63,969 nt of DNA. It comes from Gammaproteobacteria bacterium. GTDB taxonomy: Bacteria; Pseudomonadota; Gammaproteobacteria; Eutrophobiales; Eutrophobiaceae. How positions within the stretch are numbered: the first letter of the stretch is position 1; every line of letters starts with the position of its first letter. Shown here piece after piece: positions 8,659-17,926 of the stretch. A model generated the notes under the pieces. That model saw nothing but the letters and a program-made list of their open reading frames with translations. It had not been told where the DNA came from and did not search any database. A program made the position numbers and the translations under genes. Where the stretch lies: positions 1 to 63,969 of the forward strand of contig JAPOQU010000004.1 in assembly GCA_026710545.1 (NCBI GenBank). Reading direction: 5' to 3'.

Positions 8659-9312
8659 TTAATCGTTGAGTGAGCGCAGCTCTTCGCGACAGGCCGCGCG
8701 CGTGGCCCGCATTGCCTCCTGCGGCAGGGAGAGGATATGCTCACACCACGTCATTGCCGCGTCGACCGCGCCCCCGGGCGCCGCCAGGTCATCGACCAGG
8801 CCGGCCCGGCGCGCCTGTTCCGGGTCGAGCAGGCGTCCCTCGACGCACAACCGTTGGGCGCACTGCGCGCCGGTAAGCCTGGCGAGTACCCGGTATACCC
8901 GGTTTGACAACGGCAGCCCCCGGTTGACCTCCGGCATGCCGATCTTGTAAGCGCCCTGCTCCATCACCCGGTAGTCACACAGCGCCGCGAGCGCCGCGCC
9001 GATGCCCAGGCAGTGCCCGGTGACGGCCGCCGCCATGGGCGCCGGGCAAGCGGCAGCCGCGGCAAGCAGGGCGCGCAGGCGCGCGAATATCTCCGTTCTC
9101 TCCTTCGGCGTGGCCGCGCCCAGTTCCCCGGTATCCAGCCCGGCGCAGAAACGGCCGGGCGTACCACACAGGATAATTGCCTGCCCGTCAACGGCGCCGG
9201 CCCGGGCTATCTCCCCGGCCAGTGTTTCCAGCAACGCCGAATCCAGGGCATTGACCGGCGGGCGCTCCAGCCGGATCAGGCAGACGCGGTTGTTGTGCTC
9301 AACGGATAACAT
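8659..9312 (-). CDS. Enoyl-CoA hydratase/isomerase family protein
   Basis: 217 residues, somewhat shorter than the usual ~255. Crotonase features are present: RLERPPVNALDSALL at the N-terminus, CGTPGRFCAGLDTGEL oxyanion-hole region, and AAVTGHCLGIGAALAALCDYRV. The C-terminal helices seem shortened. Expected to hydrate or isomerise a CoA-bound enoyl intermediate in the cytoplasm. It begins only 5 bases after the stop of the flavoprotein gene and is followed by the ligase, so the three are likely co-transcribed. The catalytic Glu pair is not clearly assigned by eye. Confidence 0.82.
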   Translation of the reverse strand: MLSVEHNNRVCLIRLERPPVNALDSALLETLAGEIARAGAVDGQAIILCGTPGRFCAGLDTGELGAATPKERTEIFARLRALLAAAAACPAPMAAAVTGHCLGIGAALAALCDYRVMEQGAYKIGMPEVNRGLPLSNRVYRVLARLTGAQCAQRLCVEGRLLDPEQARRAGLVDDLAAPGGAVDAAMTWCEHILSLPQEAMRATRAACREELRSLND

Positions 9313-9317
9313 GCGGG

Positions 9318-11282
9318 CTAGGTTAAACTCAGCGCCTGTTTTGCCGCCCGTTCGCCTTCTTCCACCCCGCGCGACCAGAGTTGCTGGCCGGTTAACTCAG
9401 AGTGGCCAAAAGTGATACGACCGTAACCCTCCCGTATCACTTCCCGCGGCGCCGGCGCGCCGTTTCTGCCGAAATAAAACCCGGGTTGCGGCGCGATATA
9501 GGCATGGCCCCAACGGTTCAGGATGATGGCGGCAATGTCGCGCTTGGCGTCAAACCCGGCCATGCCGAATAATTTCTGCATCTGTTTGCGCACCTGGAGC
9601 TCGATATCGCGATAGCTGCCGGCGAATAACTGGTTGCGACCCACGATGGTCTGCGCCTGCAACGGCAAGCCCGGGCTGAGGTACGGCACGTAAAAGGTCA
9701 GCACCGTCGGCTGGTCCGGGTGCAACGGGTCTGCCTGGCCGTCGATGAGCATCTGCCGCCGCAGGTTGGTGTACCAGCCGAAGCCGCTGAACCACTGGGC
9801 CGCGGCAATGCCCAGCCGCTCCATGAACTGCCAGTTACGCACCGCCACGTTCACCGTCAATATCGGCGCGTGGTGGAACTGTTGATACGCTTCCCGGTGC
9901 GGCTTCGGCAGGTCATGCAGGATATGCTTGTTGACCCAGCCGCCGCTGGCCATGACCACGGTCCTTGCCTTGACCCGGTAGAGTTTGCCGCCCCGGTGGT
10001 AAACCACGTTCACAAGGTCGGCGCGGTCCGGTTTGCCGTTGTGTTCGACGTGCACGGCGGTGGCGTCAAGACGAATTCGAACCTGTTGCCCGGGCCGGTC
10101 GAGCGCCTGCCGGTTCACCTTGCCCCATAATACCTCGCGCAGACCGTTCCCGCCGGCAATGGCGTCGGGAATCATGGCCTTGACAAAATGGCGCGCGGTG
10201 CCGGTATTGCCGCCGGGCCAACTGACCAGGGTAATTTTTTCAATCTCAGCCGGGTCAATGCCGCGGGTCTCATAAAACCGGTCGGTGTAGGCGCGCACGC
10301 CCGGCAGGTAAAAATCAAACCCCGTGTAGGCGGATACCTGGTCGCCCCCCAGGCCGCCTCCGGCGGTGGCAAAGGCTTTGTCAACAAACGGCATGACCTC
10401 GGGGGAGCAGTTCAACTCCCTGGTGATGAATTCCCGGTAGGTCATGGAATCCAGCCATTGTTCCCAGTCTTCCCGCTCGGGCGCCTCATAGTAATCATCA
10501 AGACGCACCAGGTCCTGTTTCACCTTGCCGGCCAGCGGCGCGTCCCTGAAGCCGTTGCGCCAGGGGTCAACCACCCATTGTCCGCCATCGTCATTATCGA
10601 AGAAATAGCCGGTGGTGGCGCCGGACCGCTCGCTGTACATGGAGGTGTAATGGTCCGGCGGCACGGCCAGGTCATGGCGGCTGCCGACCACGTCCTGGAA
10701 CTCAAACCTGGCCGGCAGGCCGAGTTCATGCCAGTAGCGGTGAAACAAATCGTATTTTGCCGCGATCTCCGGCGGCCAGACCATGCCGTTGGAGCCCTGC
10801 GGCGCGGTCAGGCGCGTCCCGTCCACCTCGAATTCATTCTGCTTGGCCTCGCCGCCGAAGATGGCGTGATTGTCCAGCAGCAGGCAGGACCGGCCTGCTT
10901 CGGCCTCCTTCATGAAGGTATAGGCGGCGCCCAGGCCGCCGAAGCCGGCGCCGACCACGACCATGTCGAAGGTCTCATCCAGGTCTTCCACGGCCGCGCC
11001 CCGGTAACGGCCCTGGGCGATGCCGTGGGCGGCATTGACCACGTCCGCGGTATTGCCGTTTGCCGCGGCATAATCGCCGGTTCCGCCGTAACCGGTCCAG
11101 TCCGCGCCGAGGTTTGCCGCGGGGGGCATGGCGGCGGCAGCCGGACGCAACAGACCGGGCGCCTGCATCGATAACAGGGCGGCGCCACTGCCGATGAGGC
11201 TGGTATTGATAAAGTCCCGGCGGGTGATGGCGGCATTCAGCCCAAGCCGGTCAGGATCATCCTGTTTACTGCGCATAGTCAT
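9318..11282 (-). CDS. Tat-exported flavoprotein, spermidine dehydrogenase-like
   Basis: 654 residues with a twin-arginine signal (T20-R-R-D-F, then a hydrophobic stretch to ~50). GYGGTGDYAAANGNT at ~64-78 and the dinucleotide motif VVVGAGFGGLGAAY (G111-x-G-x2-G), followed by LLLDNHAIFGGEAKQNEF, match the arrangement of periplasmic spermidine dehydrogenases (SpdH). That enzyme oxidises spermidine to 4-aminobutanal and diaminopropane. Such a product would suit the aminotransferase and ligase downstream. ATG 11282 has AGGGG 8 nt upstream. Other amine or alcohol substrates are possible, so the family call is firmer than the substrate. Confidence 0.78.
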   Translation of the reverse strand: MTMRSKQDDPDRLGLNAAITRRDFINTSLIGSGAALLSMQAPGLLRPAAAAMPPAANLGADWTGYGGTGDYAAANGNTADVVNAAHGIAQGRYRGAAVEDLDETFDMVVVGAGFGGLGAAYTFMKEAEAGRSCLLLDNHAIFGGEAKQNEFEVDGTRLTAPQGSNGMVWPPEIAAKYDLFHRYWHELGLPARFEFQDVVGSRHDLAVPPDHYTSMYSERSGATTGYFFDNDDGGQWVVDPWRNGFRDAPLAGKVKQDLVRLDDYYEAPEREDWEQWLDSMTYREFITRELNCSPEVMPFVDKAFATAGGGLGGDQVSAYTGFDFYLPGVRAYTDRFYETRGIDPAEIEKITLVSWPGGNTGTARHFVKAMIPDAIAGGNGLREVLWGKVNRQALDRPGQQVRIRLDATAVHVEHNGKPDRADLVNVVYHRGGKLYRVKARTVVMASGGWVNKHILHDLPKPHREAYQQFHHAPILTVNVAVRNWQFMERLGIAAAQWFSGFGWYTNLRRQMLIDGQADPLHPDQPTVLTFYVPYLSPGLPLQAQTIVGRNQLFAGSYRDIELQVRKQMQKLFGMAGFDAKRDIAAIILNRWGHAYIAPQPGFYFGRNGAPAPREVIREGYGRITFGHSELTGQQLWSRGVEEGERAAKQALSLT

Positions 11283-11326
11283 GGTTTTTACCCCTGTTCA
11301 ATGAGACCATAATTCCGGTCCCGTTC

Positions 11327-11350
11327 GTCATTCCCGCGAAAGCGGGAATC
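11327..11350. repeat. ATTCCCGCGAAAGCGGGAAT inverted repeat
   Basis: CATTCCCGC-GAAA-GCGGGAATC is a hairpin with a GAAA tetraloop. The arms are a widespread bacterial intergenic repeat type. A single copy was seen here. It could end transcripts or be a mobile repeat. Confidence 0.65.
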
Positions 11351-11390
11351 CAGTGAAAAAACTGTCCCGCAGGGACACTTTATGCCTTCT

Positions 11391-11461
11391 CGGGTCAGGG
11401 TAAAAAACCCATCGGAATGTACAGTTTTACCACACATTTCACGGGATTTTACTCTGACCCC
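11391..11461. repeat. Degenerate family B repeat
   Basis: GGGTCAGGGTAAAA at 11392 and ATTTTACTCTGACCCC ending at 11461 form the arms of a long imperfect hairpin within the 379-base gap between the divergent flavoprotein and TonB receptor genes. Confidence 0.7.
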
Positions 11462-11492
11462 AAACATCCTGCCGAGGTCAGCGGCAACCGAT

Positions 11493-11552
11493 GTTGTATC
11501 ATCACAACACCTGTAATATTTTCTTGACAGCTATATATCGGCATGATACAAC
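11493..11552 (+). promoter_or_regulatory. Putative regulated promoter with inverted GTTGTATCAT/ATGATACAAC half-sites
   Basis: GTTGTATCAT (11493-11502) and its exact reverse complement ATGATACAAC (11543-11552) are centred 50 bases apart, about five helical turns. A consensus -35 TTGACA (11524-11529) lies between them, and a -10-like (A)TACAAC at 16-17 bases falls inside the second half-site. The layout suggests a repressor or looping site controlling the TonB receptor at 11662. The binding protein is not known. Confidence 0.5.
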
Positions 11553-11661
11553 AAACATATCAGTATATGGACGTATAACGTTCATTAGTGCGTGTTGCGT
11601 ACTTTTTCAGTTTAATTAACCCGGCGCGGTATTTCAAGCGCTATTTATACGGAGACGGATA

Positions 11662-13947
11662 ATGATGAGTTTCTCATTGGATACAGTGACAAAAATCAGG
11701 TTCATCGCCGGCCTGTTGCTGTGCGCCTGCGCGGTTGCCTTGCCGGCCCGGGCGCAGCTGGTGCTGGAAGAAGTCGTGGTGACGGCGCAGAAACGCGAGC
11801 AGAGCCTGCAGGACGTGGGCATTTCCGTAACGGCTTTCAGTGGTACCCAGATCCGCGAACTGGGTTACACGAATACCATCGATATCGCCGCGCAGACACC
11901 CGGCCTCGGCATCATCCAGTATCATCCGACATTGACTACGACCAATATCCGCGGCATTTCACAAAACGATTTTGCCGATCACCTTGAGCCGCCCATCGCG
12001 ATGTATGTGGATGAAGCTTATGTCAGCGCCATGGGCGCGGGACATACACAGTTATATGACCTGCAGCGAGTGGAAGTATTACGCGGTCCGCAGGGAACCC
12101 TGTTCGGCCGCAACGCAACCGGCGGTTTGCTTCACTATATCAGCGCCAAGCCCACTGAGGACCCCGAAGGTTATCTTGAATTTACCTATGGGTCTTACGA
12201 TCAAAAGAAGTTTGAAGGGGCAATCAGCGGACCACTGGCCGACAACCTCCTGGCGCGGGTGTCGTTCGCGGGTAATTTTCATGACGGGGTGGCGGAAAAC
12301 AGAATCGGATCTGATATGCGCGGCAGTGACCACTATGCCTTACGCGGCCAACTGGAATTTCGACCCTCCGAAGATGTGACGCTGAACCTGAAAGCGCATT
12401 ATGCCAATGACGATGATGAACACGGCAACGCTTACACGCATACGCCCATCTCGGCGGATGAAGACGGACTCGGTTATGAAATCAGTCCGGATTCATTTGT
12501 AAACGGTTTCTGCCCGGGATGTGACTTCTACGGTTACCGGGACCCCGATGACGATCCCTTTACCGGCTCCTACGATTATATCGGGGAATTCCGCCGCTCG
12601 ATTGCCGGCATTACCGGCAGGTTGACCTGGGATATGGGCAACGTCACCGTGACGTCGATCACCGATTACCTGCAAATGAATAAAAACTACGGCGAAGACA
12701 CGGACGGTTCCCCTAACCCCGTATTCGTATTTATTACCGACCAGGATTTTGAACAGTTCTCCCAGGAGTTGAGATTAAACGGTGATGTGGGTGAGAACCT
12801 GCGCTGGACGACAGGGTTTTATTACCTGGATATCGAACATGCCGGCAACCTGAATTACTTTCTGGACCTGCCCTTTTACTCACCGACCTATTCCTTCGGA
12901 GAACCCACTTCTTATATTTCAGGGCCGACGACCAATAATGTAGAAACGGAGTCCTGGGCCGTGTTCGGGCACCTGGAGTATGACTTTAACGAAAACTGGG
13001 GAATCATTGCGGCCTTGCGCTATACGGAAGATCAGAAGGATACGGTATTTCAATCGGCAGATGTGCTGGGTGGTAACGTTACCGGCCTCGGCTTTACCCT
13101 CACTATCCCGTTTGACCTGGCTGCCCATCCGGATTTCGACCTGTTCGACCAGAGTTTCGAAAACGTATCCGCAAAGTTCGAAATTGACTGGCAACCCACC
13201 GATGACACCCTGATATTTGCCAGCTTCAATCGCGGCCATAAAGCCGGAGGGTCACGAGTGGTGGCGGGCGGCAATCCCACCACGGCCATACCGACGTTTC
13301 CACATGATGAAGAGGTCCTGCACAGTTGGGAGATAGGTATCAAAACCACTTTCATGGAGGGGCGCGCCCAGTTGAATGCCAGTGCCTTTTATTACGATTA
13401 CCAGGACTACCAGGCTTTTGTTGTCATTCCGGGCGCGATACCGGCCTCACTGACCATTATCAACCTGGATGCAGAGGCAGTCGGTGGCGAAGTGGAATTG
13501 ACGCTGCAACCGACGGAACGCTGGGGTTTCCGTTTCGGCGCATCATTTGAAGACAGTGAGGTGAAGGACGTGCTGCTGCCCAGCGGACGCTTCGTCGATA
13601 ATGATCTGCCCTATGCCCCATCGTTTACTTTGAATGGTCTGGCCCGCTATGAATGGCCGGCCTTGGGCGGCACCATGGCGATCCAGGGTGATTTCAACTA
13701 TTCGGAGGATTTCTGTTTCAGCGTGCTGTGCGCGCCGCTGGACCAGGAAGATTCCTTTGTCATCGGAAACTTCCGTGTCAGCTATACCAGCGGAGACGAA
13801 AACTGGAAGCTGGCTGCCTTTGTCAATAACGTGAGTGATACGGAATACCGTCTGTACACGCTGGACATCAGTGGATTATCCATCGGAAACGACGCCTACG
13901 CCAACCCGCGCTGGGCCGGCGGCACCATCTCCTTCAACTGGAAGTAA
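11662..13947 (+). CDS. TonB-dependent outer-membrane receptor
   Basis: 761 residues. A cleavable signal (to about ALPARA-Q) is followed by the TonB-box-like LEEVVVTAQKREQSLQDV, a plug with RVEVLRGPQGTLFGRNATGG, and a large beta-barrel ending in ISFNWK. ATG 11662 has GGAG upstream (ACGGAGACGGATA). It would bind and import a large or scarce substrate across the outer membrane. It heads a + strand run with the PYROXD2-like enzyme, reductive dehalogenase, sulfatase and MetF-MetV, so its ligand may be the compound those enzymes process. Ligand inferred only. Confidence 0.92.
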   Translation: MMSFSLDTVTKIRFIAGLLLCACAVALPARAQLVLEEVVVTAQKREQSLQDVGISVTAFSGTQIRELGYTNTIDIAAQTPGLGIIQYHPTLTTTNIRGISQNDFADHLEPPIAMYVDEAYVSAMGAGHTQLYDLQRVEVLRGPQGTLFGRNATGGLLHYISAKPTEDPEGYLEFTYGSYDQKKFEGAISGPLADNLLARVSFAGNFHDGVAENRIGSDMRGSDHYALRGQLEFRPSEDVTLNLKAHYANDDDEHGNAYTHTPISADEDGLGYEISPDSFVNGFCPGCDFYGYRDPDDDPFTGSYDYIGEFRRSIAGITGRLTWDMGNVTVTSITDYLQMNKNYGEDTDGSPNPVFVFITDQDFEQFSQELRLNGDVGENLRWTTGFYYLDIEHAGNLNYFLDLPFYSPTYSFGEPTSYISGPTTNNVETESWAVFGHLEYDFNENWGIIAALRYTEDQKDTVFQSADVLGGNVTGLGFTLTIPFDLAAHPDFDLFDQSFENVSAKFEIDWQPTDDTLIFASFNRGHKAGGSRVVAGGNPTTAIPTFPHDEEVLHSWEIGIKTTFMEGRAQLNASAFYYDYQDYQAFVVIPGAIPASLTIINLDAEAVGGEVELTLQPTERWGFRFGASFEDSEVKDVLLPSGRFVDNDLPYAPSFTLNGLARYEWPALGGTMAIQGDFNYSEDFCFSVLCAPLDQEDSFVIGNFRVSYTSGDENWKLAAFVNNVSDTEYRLYTLDISGLSIGNDAYANPRWAGGTISFNWK

Positions 13948-13964
13948 CTGCGAGACAGATATAC

Positions 13965-13990
13965 GGGGTCAGAGCATTTGCTCTGACCCC
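13965..13990. repeat. Family B palindrome in a 5' leader (GGGGTCAGAG-CATTTG-CTCTGACCCC)
   Basis: Perfect 10-bp arms with a 6-base loop, ending 7 bases before the next ATG. It takes the place where a ribosome binding site would be expected. It may also act as a terminator-like hairpin for the receptor gene. Confidence 0.85.
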
Positions 13991-13997
13991 AAATATC

Positions 13998-15590
13998 ATG
14001 AATAAAACGTATGATGCAGTCGTCATCGGGGCGGGACACAACGGACTGACCTGCGCCAACTACCTGGCGCGTAAAGGGCTGAAAGTGAAGGTGGTTGAAC
14101 GCCGCCACGTGGTCGGCGGCGCGGTCGTCACGGAAGAGTTCCATCCCGGTTATCGCAACTCAACCTGTTCCTATGCGGTAAGCCTGCTCAATCCGAAGGT
14201 GATCCGTGACCTGGAACTGCAGAAATACGGACTGGAGATAAAAGACAGGGAGTTTACCGCCCTGGTACTGGGTTCAAAAGATTCATACCTGTTCATCGAC
14301 AGCAATCTCGAACAGTTCTTTGCGCAGTTACGGCAAGCCTGTCCGGGAGATGACGAGTCTTACCGCGCATACGAGAAGGTGATCCAGCAGGTTGCCGACG
14401 TATTGCGGGATATCGTGCTGGAGACGCCGCCGAATATCGGTGGCGGGTTAACGGACCTGTGGCGCGCCGGGAAACTGGCCAACAGGATGCGCCGGCTGGA
14501 CCCCGCGCTGCAACGGGAAACGATCAAGCTGTTTACCATGAGTGTGGCGGATTACCTGAAACAGTGGTTCGGCGGGGACCTGATACTCGCGCTGGAAAGC
14601 TATATCGCCATGGTGGGAAACATGCAGTCGGTTTATGCCGGCGGTTCGGCCTACGTGTTGCTGCACCACATGTTCGGGGAAGTGAACGGGAAAAAGGGAG
14701 CCTGGGGGCACGTTACGGGCGGGATGGGCGGCATCACCCAGGCAATGGCGAAGTCTGCCGAGGCGCAGGGCGTCGAGATTGAAGTCAGCGCGCCGGTGAA
14801 TGGTGTAATCGTGAAGGATAATCGAGCCTGTGGCGTCAGACTCGAAGACGGGCGGGAGATCCACGCAAAAGTCACTGCGGCGAATGTCAATCCGAAGTTA
14901 CTGTTCCAGAAATTGGTAAGACAGGAAGATGTGGATGCGGATTTCAGCCGCCAGATCGATCATTACCGCTGCGTCTCCGGCACGTTCCGCATGAACGTGG
15001 CGCTGGATGAACTGCCGCGCTTCCGTTGTCTCGATGGCAAACCGGATTACGAGCGCTACCTGCAGGGCAGCGTGTTCGTCACCAACTCGATGCAGTACAA
15101 CGAGCGGGCCTGGCAGGACGCCGTGAACCTGGGCTGGTCGCAAAAACCCATCGTCCACATGATGATTCCCTCCCTCTATGACGACACCCTGGCGCCTGAA
15201 GGCAAACACGTGGCCAGTATGTTTTGCCAGCACTTCAACCCGGTATTGCCCAACGGCGGGAACTGGGACGACGTCAGGGAACAGGTCGCGGACTTAATCA
15301 TTGATACCGTCAATGACTACGCGCCCAATTTCAGGCAGGCCGTCAGCGGTCGTATGGCGCTCAGCCCGCTGGACCTGGAACGGGAGTTCGGGCTGACAGG
15401 CGGCGATATCTTCCATGGTTGTGTCCAGCCGGACCAATTGTTCTCATTGAGACCCGTAGCCGGGTATGCCGATTACCGGATGCCGGTTAAAGGTCTTTAC
15501 CTGTGCGGTTCCGGCGCACACCCCGGCGGCGGGGTAACGGGCTGCCCGGGACACAACGCCGCACGTGAGATCCTGAAGGATATCCGGTAG
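13998..15590 (+). CDS. FAD-dependent oxidoreductase, phytoene desaturase/PYROXD2-like
   Basis: 530 residues. The N-terminal dinucleotide fold is DAVVIGAGHNGLTCANYLA with a following VVERRHVVGGAVVTEE, and the C-terminal FAD motif is GLYLCGSGAHPGGGVTGCPGHNAA, as in CrtI-type and PYROXD2-like proteins. The usual reaction is a dehydrogenation or isomerisation of an unsaturated lipid-like or cyclic substrate; the exact one is unknown. It follows the TonB receptor by 50 bases, with a family B hairpin directly in front of the ATG and no visible Shine-Dalgarno sequence. Confidence 0.83.
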   Translation: MNKTYDAVVIGAGHNGLTCANYLARKGLKVKVVERRHVVGGAVVTEEFHPGYRNSTCSYAVSLLNPKVIRDLELQKYGLEIKDREFTALVLGSKDSYLFIDSNLEQFFAQLRQACPGDDESYRAYEKVIQQVADVLRDIVLETPPNIGGGLTDLWRAGKLANRMRRLDPALQRETIKLFTMSVADYLKQWFGGDLILALESYIAMVGNMQSVYAGGSAYVLLHHMFGEVNGKKGAWGHVTGGMGGITQAMAKSAEAQGVEIEVSAPVNGVIVKDNRACGVRLEDGREIHAKVTAANVNPKLLFQKLVRQEDVDADFSRQIDHYRCVSGTFRMNVALDELPRFRCLDGKPDYERYLQGSVFVTNSMQYNERAWQDAVNLGWSQKPIVHMMIPSLYDDTLAPEGKHVASMFCQHFNPVLPNGGNWDDVREQVADLIIDTVNDYAPNFRQAVSGRMALSPLDLEREFGLTGGDIFHGCVQPDQLFSLRPVAGYADYRMPVKGLYLCGSGAHPGGGVTGCPGHNAAREILKDIR

Positions 15591-15697
15591 TTCATGGAGC
15601 ACTGACTAGTACTCTTTTGTCGGTCTTTGGGCTGACAGGAATTTGGTTGAAAGTTTGATAAGCTGTTGACCCGCAACAGAGCGTTGGCCTTGACCTG

Positions 15698-17848
15698 ATG
15701 ATATTTAAATCAAAGAATGATTCCCGGCCTTACCACTACGGCCCATTCCCTTTTGAAGACCTGGCAACCGATGCGGCGCGGATACAGGCGGAAGCAGACA
15801 GCCCGGCTGTCAATAGTTCTGTGTTACGGCCATCGCCGACAACCTATGGCGCGGCAAACAAACGCTACTACGATTTGTTTACCACGATGCGCACACCTTC
15901 TCCGCTACCGCTCAGGGCGCCGGTACCGGATGACCTGGAACGGCGCGTCATCGACCTTAAGGGGATGGCGTATTTTCTTGATTCCGCTCACGCCGGCACC
16001 TGTTCCGTACCGGAGAATGCCTGGTGTGAAGGGTCGGATCGGGCAGAACATGACTATGCGATTGTCATCGCCGTAGAACACGGCCGCATCCCGGAACCGG
16101 ATAATCCCGCTCATGACTGGCTCAAGGACAGCGCGCATGAAACCGCAGTGATGCGCGGCATGGAAATAGCCGCTTGTATTGCCATATATATCTGCCAACT
16201 GGGATACAAGGCGCACGCGCATGCGGCCGGGGCGACGGACGTGGACCTGCAACGGCTGGCGGTATTGGCGGGTATCGCGTCCCGGCATGGCGATAAGGCA
16301 GTCAGCCCCTACCTCGACGACAACGTGTCCTTTGCCGCCGTGACGACGGATTACGAGCTGGCGACAGACAAGCCGCTGGCGCCTGTCAGACGCGCAGACA
16401 AGGGGCTGCGCTACTGGTTGGGAATCAACGGCGCGGAATCAGGCGCGGAGCGGAAGCGCCGGCGCAACAGGCCGTCCCATGCGAGCCGCTATCCGATGGA
16501 GCAGGTAAAACGGGTTGATCGTCCGACCACGCTTATCCTGGACGATGAAGTGCCCCGGGTGCCCAAACGCGCCGCCTTTTTTGAGCGCGCCCTGCGCGGC
16601 GACCTGGGTGAAAAGACGCGCCAGGAGCGCTTGCGCTTCGCCTTCAAACATCCCCTTTCCTTCGGCATGCTGGAGCCGATTCGCGCCATGCAACCCCTGC
16701 AGGACGGCCCTGTCAACGGCGGCGGCAATACGGATTTCAGCGACCCGGTCGCGAATGCCAGGGCGATCAAATCCCTGTCGTATTTTCTCGGTTCGGATTT
16801 AACCGGCATCTGTAAGGTCCCGGATTACGCCTGGTTTTCACACCATGCCGACGGCAAGCCTATAGAGCCTTACCATAAGTATGCCGTAGTGATGTTGATC
16901 GACCAGGGCTTTGACACCATGGAGGGCGCCAGCGGCGATGACTGGATCTCCGGTTGCCAGTCCATGCGCGCCTACATGCGCGGCGCCGAGATTGCCGGGA
17001 TCATGGCCGAATTCCTGCGCGCCGAAGGCATCCCGGCCAGGCCGCAAACCAATATCGACAGCGACGTGTTGCAGATACCGCTGCTCCTGCTGGCGGGACT
17101 GGGCGAGTTGAGCCGCATCGGCGAACTGGTGTTGAATCCGTATGTCGGCCCGCGCTTCAAGTCCGTCGTGCTGACGACCGACCTGCCCCTGGAAGTGGAT
17201 CAACCCATCGACTTCGGTTTGCAATATTTTTGCTCCAATTGCCTTAAATGCGCCCGCGAATGCCCCTGTGACGCCATCCCGGTGACCAATAAAAAAGTCA
17301 TGTTCAACGGTTATGAGATATGGAAACCGGATGTCGAACGCTGTACCCGCTATCGCGTCATAAACCAGAAGGGGTCGGCCTGCGGCCGTTGCATGAAAAC
17401 CTGCCCGCTCAATAAGGTCGTCACCGCGGACGGACCGCTGACACATAAAATCGGCACCTGGCTGGGCGTGAACGCAATGTGGTTGAAACCGCTGATGGTG
17501 CCGATCGCGGTCTGGCTTGACGACAGGCTGGGCTACGGCATGCGCAACCTCAACAAAAAGTGGTGGCTGGACCTGGAAGTGGTGGATGGGAGAACCGTCA
17601 AACCCGAGGCCACCAACCAGCGGGATATCGATATCAACCATCCGATGAACCTGAAACGGGAGAAAATTGCTTATCACCATGCCAACATGATGCCGCCGCC
17701 GGATGCCGACGAACCGGTCCCGGTTGACCGCAAGGCGGCAAAGGAATCGGTCTCGGTGCTGGAAACACCCGCTGAAGCACTGGCGCGCAAGGCAAAAGGC
17801 GGGGCAACGCCGGCGCATTACATCCCGATTAAATACGTCTCCGGCTGA
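15698..17848 (+). CDS. rdhA: Cytosolic-type reductive dehalogenase (RdhA), no reductase domain
   Basis: 716 residues with no Tat signal, unlike respiratory RdhA. Two related halves are visible (MAYFLDSAHAGTCSV ~90 and LSYFLGSDLTGICKV ~365), as expected for a decayed cobalamin-binding half plus the catalytic half. Fe-S ligands are Cys512-x2-Cys-x2-Cys-x3-Cys (CSNCLKCARECP) and Cys562-x2-Cys-x3-Cys-Pro (CGRCMKTCP) with Cys549 nearby. This is the layout of catabolic, oxygen-tolerant enzymes such as NpRdhA and BhbA, which remove halogens from phenols using cobalamin. It lacks the C-terminal reductase found in the paralogue at 47929-51156, so it must take electrons from another protein. No anchor protein RdhB and no cobalamin riboswitch were seen. 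Confidence 0.85.
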   Translation: MIFKSKNDSRPYHYGPFPFEDLATDAARIQAEADSPAVNSSVLRPSPTTYGAANKRYYDLFTTMRTPSPLPLRAPVPDDLERRVIDLKGMAYFLDSAHAGTCSVPENAWCEGSDRAEHDYAIVIAVEHGRIPEPDNPAHDWLKDSAHETAVMRGMEIAACIAIYICQLGYKAHAHAAGATDVDLQRLAVLAGIASRHGDKAVSPYLDDNVSFAAVTTDYELATDKPLAPVRRADKGLRYWLGINGAESGAERKRRRNRPSHASRYPMEQVKRVDRPTTLILDDEVPRVPKRAAFFERALRGDLGEKTRQERLRFAFKHPLSFGMLEPIRAMQPLQDGPVNGGGNTDFSDPVANARAIKSLSYFLGSDLTGICKVPDYAWFSHHADGKPIEPYHKYAVVMLIDQGFDTMEGASGDDWISGCQSMRAYMRGAEIAGIMAEFLRAEGIPARPQTNIDSDVLQIPLLLLAGLGELSRIGELVLNPYVGPRFKSVVLTTDLPLEVDQPIDFGLQYFCSNCLKCARECPCDAIPVTNKKVMFNGYEIWKPDVERCTRYRVINQKGSACGRCMKTCPLNKVVTADGPLTHKIGTWLGVNAMWLKPLMVPIAVWLDDRLGYGMRNLNKKWWLDLEVVDGRTVKPEATNQRDIDINHPMNLKREKIAYHHANMMPPPDADEPVPVDRKAAKESVSVLETPAEALARKAKGGATPAHYIPIKYVSG

Positions 17849-17926
17849 ACAGCGGATCCGGAAAACGCTGGTTCGACCCGGAAACGACGAAACCACTGTG
17901 AACATCTCTTTGATAACGGGTATTCA

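Noticed and set aside
10188..11174. 328-codon + strand frame opposite the SpdH-like gene
   Set aside because: Antisense to the flavin-binding region; no support.
15600..15697. Cobalamin riboswitch upstream of the first dehalogenase
   Set aside because: Only ~100 bases are available and no B12-box-like sequence could be seen.
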